NCBI RefSeq assembly: GCF_001640805.2
Contig: NC_066844.1
Location: forward strand, 2,553,231 to 2,617,230
Reading direction: 5' to 3'
Length of the DNA stretch: 64,000 nucleotides
Origin: Lates calcarifer
Taxonomy: Eukaryota; Chordata; Actinopteri; Centropomidae
Below are positions 48,430 through 60,100 of this stretch, piece after piece. The notes under the pieces are model-generated. The model saw only the letters and a list, made by a program, of their open reading frames with translations. It did not search any database and had not been told where the DNA came from. Numbering within the stretch: position 1 is the stretch's first letter; every line of letters starts with the position of its first letter. The translations under genes were made by a program, and so were the position numbers.

Positions 48430-48730
48430 GTAATGTCTCAGGAACACCCAGGGGGAATTTCTTCAAGTTCAACACAAATGGTTAAAGGTCAAACTCACTG
48501 TGATCTCACAAAACACATTTTTGGCCATAACTCAAGAATTCATTTGCAAATCATGACAAAATTTGACAAAATGTCAAGTAAGAAGAAATGATGAAGTGAT
48601 GACATTTTATATCCAAATGGTCTAAGGTCAGTTTAACTGTGATATCAGAAAGTGTTTCTGGCCATTATTCAACACCATAACTCCGGACCAGAACTTGACT
48701 GTTTGTGGAGACATACAACCACCAGATGGT
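48430..48730. repeat. Dispersed teleost repeat ('ggccataactcaagaattcat')
   Basis: The segment shows a set of phrases that recur in fish genomes: 'aatgtctcaggaacacc', 'gggaatttcttcaa', 'gtcactgtgatctcacaaaacac', 'ttttggccataactcaag', 'gaagtgatgacattttatatccaaa', then a second half-copy with 'ctgtgatatcagaaagtg' and 'ctggccattattcaacaccataactc'. The internal partial duplication is part of the family. It has no coding capacity. Confidence 0.6.
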
Positions 48731-49099
48731 AAAGTTAGGACACTAAATACCTATGTGATAATCAAAGAGCTTCAAATGTAGATTTGAAGACTAAGTATGG
48801 AGGGGCACTGGAATATTGATTTTGTGTTTCTTCTCCTGCAGCTAACATATCTAAATATAAAAACCCAGGCTGGAAAATAGACATAGTGCACCTAAAATAG
48901 GCTGTTGCTATGTGGGTGTAGGTCCATTCAGTATACACTGTAACACTGCGCTGACTCCTTCAGACTCTTACTCCAAACTGCTGCCTCCTCACAAGACTCA
49001 GACAAAACTGTGAGACATGTTAGTTAATTGATTTGTTGAAATTTAATGTTATTTACACCATAATGAAAATAAGCACAAATTGTTTTAAACAAGGTGAGT
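48731..49099. other. Gene-free stretch
   Basis: Nothing recognisable. Confidence 0.45.
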
Positions 49100-49745
49100 C
49101 TGATTCACCGTGACATCTCCCACAAACATTTCCTCCTTCTCCTCTCTTCCTTCATTTCTTTCTTCCTCCCTCACTCGTCCCATACAGTCTTTCGTTAGCC
49201 GTTACCTGTCATCTCTCCTTTTCCACCTCTCTCTGAGCTACCTCTCATCTGTCCTCTTTTCATCCTCCTCTCTTCTGTGGGCTGTAATCTCTGTCTCCCT
49301 TCTCATCACACCGCAACTAAACTGCTTTATTCTTTGCTTCACTTTTCCCCTCTCCCTCTTCCATCTGAGTTTTTCTCTCTGCTCCTCATTTCACCCCCCC
49401 CCCTTGTTCTCCCCTCATGCCTTCTCCCATCATTTGTCCACGTTTTTCCATTTCTTCTTAACTTCCTGCTTCTTCTCTGCTTCTCTTCTTCTGCGTCTCC
49501 TCTCCTTCTCTCTCCTCCCTCCTTTTCTCAACTTTCCTGTCCATTCTGCTCTTCCTTCCCTCTCCTCCACCTCTCCCCTCCTTCCTCTACTACCCTTTCA
49601 ACACCCCTTTACCTCCTCTTCTGCACCTCCTCGTCTCTCTATTCTTCTCTTCCACTGCTGAGCCCAGCCATTTGCTGCTTTGATCTCTCTGTCATTCTGC
49701 TATAGCTCACCCTTCAACCCCCCCTCCCCCTCTCCACCCCCTCAA
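49100..49745. repeat. Pyrimidine-rich block
   Basis: About 640 bp in which the plus strand is overwhelmingly C and T. The 183-codon plus-strand frame at 49110-49661 is a Ser/Leu/Phe/Pro low-complexity translation and is not a gene. It is followed directly by the purine-rich block at 49765. Confidence 0.8.
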
Positions 49746-49764
49746 CACTGTTACCATGACACTG

Positions 49765-50700
49765 AGAGAGAGAGCGGGAGAGAGAGAGAGGTGGATTGTA
49801 AGAATTTGGAGCCCTGCAGAAGATGATTTGAAGTGAGTGAGGTTAAATTGAGAGAAAAAGAGCAAGCGAGGAGATTATTGTTGGGGGTGAGAGACAACAA
49901 CAGAGACAGCTACAAAGAGAGAGAAAGAGAGACAGAGGAATGAAAGAGAGTGAGGTAGAGACAAGTCTATTATTTTTTCTGTAAAGGAGAAAAATAGATA
50001 AAATAATCACTGAAGAAAAGAGGAAAAGGCTTTTATTTTTGTCTTATTGTAGCTTTAAAAAGACGGAGAAGAAAGGAAGAAAAGCAGTCCAACTGAGACT
50101 GAGTCCACAGCCATGCCAGCATCTCATCCCCTGTGGACCACGAATGTCTGTACAAAATTTCATTACAATAATTTTAATAGTGGTGGAAATGTTTCAGTTA
50201 AAACCAAAAATGTAAAGCAGTGTCAGTAGGCTTCATCCCCTGGAGACCATGAATATCTATAAAATTTCATGGCAACCCATCCAATCTTTAACGAGATGAG
50301 GAAGACAAGCCTTAGATTTTTTTCTAATCGAGGTGGATAAAGATAGACAGACAAGAGAGAGAAAGACAGTGGATAGGAAAGTAAGGGAAGGAAAAAAAAC
50401 TTTTTTCCAAGAAATTCATTAAAGATGAAAAAAGAGCCATATGAAATTTCTGAAGAATAAACTAAGAAGAACAAGGCTGACAAAAAACACAACAACAAAA
50501 GAGAGGATCAGAGAAGGAGAAAGAGAGCAAGGGAAATGGAAAGGAAGCAACACCAAGACAGAAAACAGGCAACTCAGAGGAAGAATATGATAAGAGAGAG
50601 AGAGAGAAAGAGGCAGCTTAATTTCACACTACTTCCCACACAGAAAGAGAGAGAGTGAACAACAAGAGTGAGAGACAGAGGTGAAAGATACAGGGAGAGA
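49765..50700. repeat. Purine-rich block
   Basis: The plus strand switches to mostly A and G (gagaga, gaaagag, aggaagaaa) and stays so for over 900 bp, interrupted by the repeat pair at 50121-50300. Confidence 0.75.
50121..50300. repeat. Two tandem copies of a short teleost repeat
   Basis: Copy 1, 'ctcatcccctgtggaccacgaatgtctgtacaaaatttcat', and copy 2, 'cttcatcccctggagaccatgaatatctataaaatttcatgg', are about 107 bp apart in the same orientation. They match the common fish phrase ending 'ggcaacccatccaat'. Family unnamed. Confidence 0.6.
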
Positions 50701-50746
50701 GGGGGCTGTGTAATCACTTCTCCCTGCCAGAGAAAAGGACTCACTT

Positions 50747-50794
<48 letters not shown>

Positions 50795-50988
50795 GTCTTC
50801 GCCATGTGACTGGCCAACGCTCCAGTACCGCTCTCTTTCACTCTCTCCCTCTCTCTCTCTCTCCATCCTTCGCGTGGCTCACACTATGTCCGACTGAGGA
50901 GGAAGAAGAGGAAGAGGAGGAGGGAGAGAAAGAAAGAAAGCAGGAAGAAAAAAAAGAGAAGAAGAGAAGAAATAAAAAGAGAGAGAGG
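50701..50988 (+). promoter_or_regulatory. Putative promoter and 5' leader of candidate exon B
   Basis: A pyrimidine tract, including a (CT)22 array at 50748-50792 and a second CT-rich piece at 50830-50865, flanks tcgccatgtgactggcc. A CpG-containing segment (ccttcgcgtggctc) and tatgtccgactgagg follow. From about 50895 the strand is purine-rich up to the ATG. This mirrors the leader of exon A. No TATA box is obvious. A CT-rich initiator region is plausible but the start site is unknown. Confidence 0.35.
50748..50792. repeat. (CT)22 microsatellite
   Basis: A perfect CT array within the putative promoter of exon B. As GA on the other strand it could bind GAGA-type factors or form a triplex. Confidence 0.95.
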
Positions 50989-51043
50989 ATGTTCTCGGTT
51001 TCGCTTAAGTGCCGCTTAGGGGTCATCAGACGCCGAATCAAGG
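50989..51043 (+). CDS. Candidate alternative first coding exon B (partial gene)
   Basis: The ATG at 50989 has A at -3. The frame reads MFSVSLKCRLGVIRRRIK, then a split glycine codon at AAGG|GTACAC (51043/51044). The donor GTACAC is weaker than that of exon A but leaves the same phase 1. The peptide is short and non-repetitive although it sits between simple repeats. It combines a hydrophobic start with a basic RLGVIRRRIK end, a pattern compatible with a membrane-proximal or targeting N-terminus. I cannot name the gene. The same strand, phase, leader architecture and TG-tract position as exon A suggest alternative promoter use about 28 kb apart, each splicing to a shared exon downstream of the window. 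It is also possible that this is a chance frame. Confidence 0.4.
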
Positions 51044-51047
51044 GTAC

Positions 51048-51049
<2 letters not shown>

Positions 51050-51080
<31 letters not shown>
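51050..51080. repeat. (TG)15 microsatellite just inside the candidate intron
   Basis: Starts 6 nt after the candidate donor of exon B and would form a UG tract beside the 5' splice site. Degenerate TG-rich sequence continues to about 51350. Confidence 0.95.
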
Positions 51081-51081
<1 letters not shown>

Positions 51082-51352
51082 AGAGAGAGACAACTGCAAC
51101 TATGCTGCTGTGTGTGTCACTGTACGTTGCTTGTGTGTGTGTACATGGTTATGATGTTTGTTTGAGTGTTTTTGTGTGTTTTTTGTGTGTAGTATGTGTT
51201 CAGTTTGTATTTTTATCTTTGTGTGTATGTGTGTCTGGAGTGTGTGTAACAGTTGTATATGTTTGTGTGTGAGTTCCTGCAAAGTGTAGATTTTTGTGTG
51301 TATGCACATGTGTGTGCATGTACAGTGAATCTGTATTTCTGTGTTCTTTCTG

Positions 51353-51355
<3 letters not shown>

Positions 51356-51383
<28 letters not shown>
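51356..51383. repeat. (GT)n microsatellite
   Basis: A GT array of 14 units at the end of the TG-rich region. Confidence 0.93.
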
Positions 51384-51386
<3 letters not shown>

Positions 51387-52959
51387 GAGCAGAGCATGAC
51401 ATCTGCTCCCTGTTGATGTTGTTGTCATGTTATTTTTTCATCTGTCATCTTCCTTCTTCTTCTTCATCTTCTTCTTCCCCCTCTCAGCCTGCAGTTTACT
51501 TCTATTATTTCCTTGTTCAAAGACTGAAGCTGCTTAAACTGTGAATGAGGTTTGTGTTGAGGCTTAAATAAGAAGCTCTTATTCTCCTCTCAGTCGAGTC
51601 ATTTTCATTTTCATGTTGTGAGTAAAGAAAGCGTCTTGGCTGCTGTCAGGAGACACAGTATACACCACTTACAGTTTTCCTCCTGTGCAGTGAAGCTGAT
51701 CACTTTCACAACAGGTTGATCTTCTGTGTGTGAGTGAATTTAAATAGTTTAGTGTGAATGTGATCTTCATGTGCATCATTTTGAACAAGTGGATTTTTAT
51801 TGTATTATGTGATGTAAGTGAGCGTTGTCTCTTTAGGGAGAAGTGCTTGAGTGGACCAGGAGCAGCTCATTTGTAATGGCTGAGTTTCTCCCAAAGGGAC
51901 AATGAAGTGAGTTTTAAGTGAAGTGGACAGACACCTTTTGCTGCAGAGTTAATGTCTGTCTTAGGCAGCCCTGAAAACCTGTTCATCATTAGGTGAAATA
52001 GAGCTCTCTGACTTTGTACCTTTCTGAGTGTAACTCAGCCTGAAGCTCACTGACATTATGGTCTGTTCATGTTTTGCTAACAGGGTAGAGACAGTCTCAA
52101 CCTTAAATGAACAATTTCAGCACACTGATGGATTCATATTTGTTTCATACTAATGAACATATCTTGTATACATTTATACTGGTTTTCCTTTTTCATACAC
52201 CTCTTGGTTACTGAGGCATACTGTGCAGTATACTGCGTGATGGAAAATGATGGACATAATGTGACAGACTTCTGTGTGTGTGTGTGTGTGTGACAGAGAG
52301 AGATAAGGGTGGTATTTCATTAGTGAGCTCAGTGACTGGCTGGATGAGAGCCAGTTCATAAACTTTTATGACTGGAGTATATGAAGCTCATAACTCTTGT
52401 TTTATTCAACAAATTCACTCAATTGAGTGAAATAAAGCAGGGCAGGATGTTTATTATTTATCACAAGGGATTTTTTAATTAGCAAAATGTGTGTCAAAAT
52501 TAAATTATTAGAATAAAAGGCAAACTATGTGTTAGGCAAAGGTTAATTTCATGTAATTTGCAAAGTTGTAGCTGCAACTTTGTTTTAAAAAACTTTTTTT
52601 GTTTGTTTGTTTTCCAGGTCTTAGAAAACTCCCAAGTGGTTGACACATTGTGCAGCAGCTATCTAGGAAGTGACGGACATTTGACAGTTTTCTGTCAGCA
52701 CCTAAAAACAGTAAAATAGTGTCTGAAAAATCATGGTTATCTCACATAGGGAGCCTTAGATCCAACCCTCCACCCAAAATAAATAGTTAAATAAATGAAT
52801 CTGACAAATACTTGAGAGGTTACCAACAAACAAACAAAAAAACTATTATATAAATGTTATTTCACATGAAAAATGCATGAAAAGTAACTTCACTGCAGAG
52901 ATAAACAACACCCAAAGCTTGTATTTGTTTAATATTTAATGTGTCACACTATTCTGAAG
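51384..52959. other. Gene-free stretch
   Basis: AT-rich DNA with a short TG array at about 52274-52292. Nothing else recognisable. Confidence 0.5.
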
Positions 52960-53060
52960 AACTGAATAAATTTTTTTGCATACAGCTTTTCGCTTGTCGT
53001 AGGATTTGAACCAGCAACTTTCCAGTCACACTGCAGCCAGAAAAAGTGGGAAAGAACATT
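52960..53060 (-). mobile_element. tRNA-derived SINE fragment
   Basis: The minus strand contains 'gactggaaagttgctGGTTCAAATCC', a perfect RNA polymerase III B-box match (GGTTCRANTCC), in the context usual for fish tRNA-derived SINEs. A convincing A box at the expected distance is missing, so the copy is truncated or decayed. Confidence 0.5.
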
Positions 53061-54174
53061 ATCATTTTTTCCCCAGTCAGGTTTAAGATGAAATCTGTGT
53101 TTTCTCCAGTTTCTTGATCTTTTCAGCACAAAAAGCAACATAAATAATCGTTTTTGATGAATGTGATTTGACTCTACTAAAAGACCACTCTACGGGTCTA
53201 CCTGCTGTCCAGTTCTCTGTATTTACTCAGCTTGTTATAATGTTGTTATAATGCAGAGGTCTAGTCTAGTCTTTGTAGATTTCAGTAATATCTTCTGAAC
53301 GTTCAGTATGTTGTCTCTGAATGGGAGTTAACACATTGTTGTGTGTTGTCCTACCTGTGTCTCATTCCTGCAGCAGGGACCTTGTGTAAGTGGGTTAGCT
53401 GTGTGTAATGTTTCATGTTGTGACATAGTTTGCAGCTGAATATTTTTTATGATTGTGTGTGTATGTGAACCAGAGAGTGAGATGCATGGTTGGTTGCCAA
53501 TGCAATGGAGCTTGGGGCCAGTCTGTGTTTCTGTGTGTGTTTGTTGTTGTGTGTGTTGAAGATTGATCTCCAAATCTCTGCGAGCTGTTGGGACTACTAA
53601 ATTCTCTCTCTCCCTCTCTCTGACTTTCATTATAAATGAGGCCACTGCTCACAGTATGTGGCATGTTTGCGCGCGTGTGTGTGTGTGTGTCTGTCTGAGT
53701 AGTGTGTTTATGTGGCTGAGAAGGTGACACAAGCATGTGTATACATATGGTCCGTGTGCAGAGTGCACACAGTGTATTGTATGTGTGCTTGTGTTTTGAC
53801 ATGTTGGTGCACTGAGTCCATATGAGTGAGAAATGTGTCATTAAACACACTGTCTGTATAGTCTGACAGTGTGTGTGTGTGTTCAGATGAATGATGTTCA
53901 GTCTCAAAGGGGAGAAAAGTGTGTAACGGAGGACTTGGCTGGAAGCTGCAGCTGAATACAAATCATCAGTTGTCTCACTTTTCACTGTTAAGCATTTCAC
54001 TGAAGTTTCATTGAAAGCAGCTCACATCCCATCTACACATTCTTCTTCAAATCCAAACATATCACAAGACCTAAGTGACAAATTGCAGCTATCCAAATTA
54101 CCACATGACAGCTCCAAAAAGAACTTATATCAGTGTTTCCTGATCTGCTGCCTCTGTGATCAAAGTGTAGGCAG
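53061..54174. other. Gene-free stretch with short TG arrays
   Basis: Short TG runs at about 53675-53691 and 53868-53881. The 195-codon minus-strand frame at 53413-54000 is His/Thr-rich because it reads through TG-rich DNA, and is rejected as coding. Confidence 0.5.
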
Positions 54175-54337
54175 GTGGATTCTGTTGACTCTGGACAGAG
54201 CCAGGCTGTTTCTGCCTGTTTCTAGTAAGCTGAGTGAGCCATTTAGCCTACAGATATGACAGCACTATCAGTCTTCTTATCTAACACTGTGAGTATTAGA
54301 TGAGAAGAACATTTTTTGTTGAACATATCCTCTAAAA
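54175..54337. mobile_element. Partial TTAA-ended teleost MITE
   Basis: It shows 'ggacagagccaggctgtttctgcctgtttctagtaagctgag', then 'agcactatcagtcttcttatctaac', then 'gagaagaac' and 'ttgttgaacatatcctctaaa', in the same order as the right half of the element at 15262-15682. More diverged than that copy. Confidence 0.6.
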
Positions 54338-57074
54338 TAGACACCAAAGTTGACCTTTTGGAAGAGATGACACCAACTTAATCTCTGGCTTTCTCTTGCA
54401 ATATAACAACATCAAACTACTTTTAGATTTGTTACTGAGAGAGAACAATCACTGTTTGACATAACTACTGGGCGTACAGTGGTATTCATAGAAAAAGCTC
54501 AGTCCTTTGTATTGACTCCAACAGTACTGTTCTATATGCAGACTAGCAAAGCGTGGACTATTATCTTTTCCTCCTAATCTTCAGAGTTCGATGACTTGCC
54601 AAACTCTGTGATTTAGATGCCCAAAAATCTTATCAGTTGAGTTCCTGTGCTCACTACTTACTTATTTCAAAAGCTATAAAAGGTAGATCCATGCCTTCAC
54701 TCACAGCAATGAGCAACACGTTTAACACATAGAACTTCTGTTGTTGAAGTGTGCTGCAGGTAGCTGGTGTTCTCTCCTTTCATAGGGCAGAGTGTAGGTG
54801 AATAAGAAGGAGATCACTGTTGAAAATGAGAAAGGTGTGCTCAGCAAACTTTTCCTGGGTGAGATACATTTTTAAAATAGGGCTGAGGTGGCTTGTGTGG
54901 AAAACTCCTCTGTGCAGGATTCCTCACTTAGTAGTAGGTGTAGGAATCAATAGAGCAGAGGTGCTACTGGGCGCATTAGATAAGAGGTTTACACGGTTCA
55001 CAGAGCTAAACAGCTGAGGCGTGCCACTAGAAAGTCTCTGCAATGTATTTAAATGAGTGTGCTGCTCTGCTTTTTTCCATTCATCACACTGTCATATATG
55101 ATGACACAGGGATATTTGATTTTAACAAGTGCTGCATAATGATATTAAAATTGAAGTGTTATCTACTGTTGCGTAGTGGCATGATCTGGTTGTGGCAGTG
55201 TTATTTATATTGTATTAATCTCAAAACAGTTTGCAGCACTGTGTTTCCTATTTGCCAGAAAATAAAAAGTCATGGAGATCTGATAGTTAAGATTTTTGAA
55301 TGTTTGAAAGAGATAATTACCCCAAAAATGTGTCGTACAGTATCATATGTAATATGAACTATGAATCATTCTGTCTTGAATTTTGGTTTGTGGCTGGTAG
55401 TGGGTAGTGGGTAGTCGATGTTTGGCGATGGTTTTCATCAGACATATTGCTCACTTGCTTCTTTTTTGGATGAAGAGTCGTGTTGATTTTTTTCAGTGAT
55501 TCATCGTTTTCTGTAGGTGGAGATTTCCCTGAAGTGATTACGGTAGAAAACACAATTTCAATGTTCAGTCTTGTCCAATGTTTTACTGCTGAAGTTCAGC
55601 CTGATCAGATGGTGTTTTCCTACATAAAGTTCTTTCATCACGCAGCTTAAACTTGTAAAACTCCTCTCAGAAATCAGTCGTCGTGCGTCTTTCCTTCTGA
55701 GCGCAACAGGGGATATAAAGGAATAATGTAAAGACCTTGTACTTCAGGCTCACTGATATTGGATGAATTGTTTTTGAACCACTGGCCCCAAGGTGTGCAG
55801 ACTGTATATCATACTATCAGAGGTCGGAGGCCCACAGTTAGCCGATTGCACCAGCAGGCTGCAACAATGAGCAGAACCAACGGTTGTAAAAGTTACATCA
55901 TTGCTGCCAGACATTACTTCAGCTTTGTAGCATATTCCTAGTTGATTAGGCAAGGTTCAACAAAGCTAACACTTACTGTGAATACTGTGTAAGTGTATCA
56001 GTAGTAGACTGTATATTGATACAGGACATTAGAACAGTAAGCTACTGCATTGAGACTGCGGCTTGATTTGAGTGAATACTGAAAGAAGAACTTTAGAAAT
56101 ATAGCAGAAAATTCTGGGGTTTTCTAGAAGTAATGAGAGCTGACAGCCCTCACAGATGTGTAGTATTTGTGAGCAGGTGAGGGTCTCAGGATCTGATTGT
56201 GCTTCAGTCTGCCTAGGGGAAAAAGAAAACAGAATGTTGAGCCCAAGACTTACCTGTTTTATCAGGTTGGTTACACTTCTTTAGCTCCTCTGTGAAAACT
56301 ATCTGCTGTTTGGCTGGATTCCTTCCTCTGTAAGTGTGACTGGATAAAAAGGCTCTACTGTTGATTACTGGGCGGTCAGCAGTGTCTCCAGGTCCATGAT
56401 CCAATAGAGTGGAGCACCTGGACTGGAAAATAGATTCTCTGCCACACTTGACTTAGTTTTCTCCCTGTGGCGCTGTCCCTGGTGCTGAACTCTGGCCTTC
56501 AGACACTCTCCATGGTGCTGAACGTGTTATAGTGAACGCACTTGCTTAACCTTGTCTGTAGCAGTATATATTAGGTTTACTAATTTCAGCATGTGTTCTG
56601 ATGTAGATCCATCCTTCTCATAATTTGGACATTATTGCATGACATTTATTTTCTCTATTTTTTATACAAAAAGTATAAAGGCAGTCAGTGTTTCTGTCTT
56701 CTTGCCCCCCCTCATAAGACTGTGAGTGGTAGCAGACAAATGGCAGGGGTGGTCTGACCAGTCTTTTTGATCCTCATAAAATGGAAAAGTCACAGATTAG
56801 ATCACCTCAAGAGTCTTGTGTCTATCCACTTTAAATCCCTTCTTGCTATCTAGTAAATCAGGGATCAGTAATCATAGCTGTGTAGCCCTGCTCCATAGCA
56901 GTAGTTGCTAGGTAACTTGTAATTTTTTGTCAGCTATTTTATTTTTTTATATATATATAGTTGTGGTGTATCTATCGTACAAATACAGAGCAAATAACAT
57001 GATGTCAGTATTGTTATTTCTTCTGAGCGAGCCTGGCTGAAGGCATGTTTTTACCTTACTGTAATAACAGTATG
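54338..57074. other. Long gene-free stretch
   Basis: Unique AT-rich DNA. Small frames only. No RNA gene or clear repeat. Confidence 0.5.
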
Positions 57075-57102
57075 ATACTTCATTGATCCCTGAGGGGATG
57101 TG
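57075..57102 (-). mobile_element. Probable LINE 3'-tail fragment
   Basis: The phrase 'acttcattgatccctgagggga' is the reverse-complement type of the 'ggggatcaataaagt' LINE tail. Only the terminal bases are recognisable. Confidence 0.4.
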
Positions 57103-60100
57103 CTCTTTTTATTTGCCCACCTCAAGAGAAGTCAGAGTGCATGATCCAATACAGAGCAGCAACTCTGCAGCTGAGAGGGATTCATTGTCCCACTGTACTG
57201 CAACATAGCCTGTAAGCATGTAAGCATTTTTAAACCGTAAAAAAAAACATGTTCTATTTAACACCAAGGCCTGTGATTCTAAGGTTCTTTGCCATCATGG
57301 ATTATATAACATTCAGCATCATTCAGCTTCTGTGAAATGTATTTTTATTCTCAAGAGCAAACTGCAGTTGGAATGTAATGTTGTGTACTTTTGGGTGCGA
57401 ACACAACCCGTTAAATTTTGTTGTACAACACCACTTGTTTTAGTTGACACTGTGTGTGTAAGCAGAAGTGGCAACAGATTGGCCTCTCAGTAAAAGTGAC
57501 CCAAACAACAGCTGACAAAATGTCCGCAGGCAAGACAGTGAAGCCTCTGCCAGCTCAGTCGTCATGGTGTCCTGTACGAAAGCACTGGAAATGTAGCAGA
57601 GGGAGTTTCAAAGGTTTCAGATGATTTTCTTTGAAGATCCAGTTACAATTGCAGTACATGTAAGCTGCCACTGTCTATCCCTGGCTGTATCAGAGGATTT
57701 AGCAGTAGGTATAAGAGGAGACAGCAGGAGAGGCATCAAAGCTCGGCGAACCTGATGAAGAACCAAGCAGGATGCCTCATTTCCTCAAGGGGGCTATCTA
57801 CAGATGTCTCTCTCTCTCTCCCAGTCCCTGTTTCACTCCATCTCTCTCTCTGTGTCTCAGAGGCTCGAACGCACGCACATACAGATACATACCCGAGGGG
57901 AGATTGCACACACTTTCAGTATACATGAAAAGATACTCATGCTAAAGCACAGTGGCAGTCACCAGTGCATATTCACACATGCTGTACATGATGCACAGAC
58001 CACAGAGTAGCCTGGGTCCAAAACAGTTGAAAGGTTCAACAATGTAGAAAAAAATTGTTCTGTTTCTCAGTGCTTTGAGCCAATTAGCACTAAAATCCAA
58101 GCGAGAACTGTTTTAAGATGCAATTTAACCTGCTGTTTCACCCACTTTAAAGCCATTCACTTTAACAGTTACGAGGAGTTAACGCTTTCCTTTGTCCCTG
58201 TAATGAGGGAGATGATTACCAGCTAAGTACTGCATGTCTCTGGAGGCCATTTTGTTGAAAGTCTTATTTCATAAATCTAGTTGGTTGAAAAATCTGAGCA
58301 ATATGTCATGTACTGTCAACAGTACATACTATCTGTGTCTTTTAATTTTTTTAATTTTTTATGTCTGTTCTCAGGTCTCTCTCAGAATAGAGATGTTGAG
58401 CTCATTGAAATCACCTGATTAAATATTGTTATACTAATGGTTATACTAGTACACTGACAGTGTGTCCTGCTGTCCCAGTATCATGTGCATAAGTAGGCAT
58501 TATGCTACTGTTCAATTATTTATATGTTCTAGAACAATGATAAAGGTCCCACACTTTGAATTTGAATGTAATATGGTCTGTTCCAGGATGAAGAGCTGTT
58601 CTTCAACTGTGCTGATTAAATCCTATAACTCTTTACATCTGTCCATGTTACAGTTTTGATGATCTTGATAATCTGTTTCTTCAAACAGACTTTAAAATAA
58701 GTGTAGTTAAAGTTGTACTGAATTAGTTGATCTAGGTCGGTTCAACAAATTTGAACAACTGGTGTCATCCAGTTTGACTGAGGTGAACCTGCTGAGTGGA
58801 GCCTTTCCAGTCCAAATGCATAAACTGACCTGATTGGACAGATTTCAGTCACTCTTTGGTGATTAGTCAACCTCAGGAACAGCTGTGCTGGAATCAGTCC
58901 AGCTGGAGTCAGTTCTGAAAGTGCTGGAAAAAGAGGTTGTTTTTATAACTGCCAGAACTTTAACTATTCAAACTAAACTTTTCATGTTTATATGAATTAT
59001 TTTCGGTAATAAACTTATCATAAGATCATAATTTATACACATAAAACTGAGAAAAAAGCATTTGACCTACATTCTACTGTGTTCTCTATTAAATGGAGCT
59101 TCAAAGGCTTTTCAATGGGTCATAGTGAAAGTGCATGTAAAAAGGAGAAAATTTGGAACATTACACCAATACTATGTATTTAACATTACTGTCAGACAGG
59201 ACTATATGTGACAGGTTCAGTCATACATTGCAGAGATTCAGTGAGTATAAAATGTGCTAAGTCTGATATAGAGAAGATAAGAGTATTTTTCTGCTTTAAA
59301 GTTATACCCTGTTGTTCTGGAAACTGCTGGTGACCTCAGCATCATCATCATCATCTGTATTTCAGTGGTAGGAATAAACTGTGACCTACCATCCTACACA
59401 TGCAGCAGCTTTCCTAGTTACAAGATATCACATGTTTGCTTAACTCCTGCTGCAGTTTAGCTCCATCCTTAACAGTCAATTTCTGCACAAATCAGGTTTC
59501 ATTTTCACCTGCTAGACTTCACAGAGACTGTTCTGGTCAGTGAGAAACTTTAATGACTCACTTGTCTACTGTCTAACTTTTGAAAAAAGAATTGCCTGCA
59601 GTAGTAATACAGGACTCATTCATATGTATATTTCAATGATTATTTGAGCTGAAATACACAGAAAAAGTCAGGAATTCTCTGTATACTTGGCTGTGCCCTT
59701 GACTACAGAACACTGTAGCTCTTACGTGTCATAGATACCAATGACTTCTACTTCTGAATGATCTGAGTGAGCTCAGACGATTTTTATACTATTTTTGAGT
59801 TATCTGCAAAAGTCCTTTTGTTAAATAAAATCCCAAGGAGACAGAGACAGTGAGACAGATGAAGTATCAAAGACAGAAACTCTCCAACCTGCTGGAACAA
59901 CATGTTTGAGTTCTTGTCATAGCATCCTTTGTCACTGCACTTTGTGTCTAGAAAACATTAGGGGATGAAAAAGAGGGTGCATTTGTGTGTCTAATATGCC
60001 CCAGAGGTGTGTCAGGGTGCAATATTTCCTCATTTAGCAACAATAAAGCTGCTATAACCAGTGTGACATCAGCTTTTAGCCAAATGGACAGGAAATGCTT

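Noticed and set aside
49110..49661. 183-codon plus-strand frame
   Set aside because: Translation of a pyrimidine block (Ser, Leu, Phe, Pro only). Such blocks lack stop codons by composition, so openness is not evidence.
50668..51165. 165-codon plus-strand frame around exon B
   Set aside because: Only the portion 50989-51043 is kept. The rest runs through CT, GA and TG arrays.
53413..54000. 195-codon minus-strand frame rich in His and Thr
   Set aside because: Derived from TG-rich DNA; no recognisable protein.
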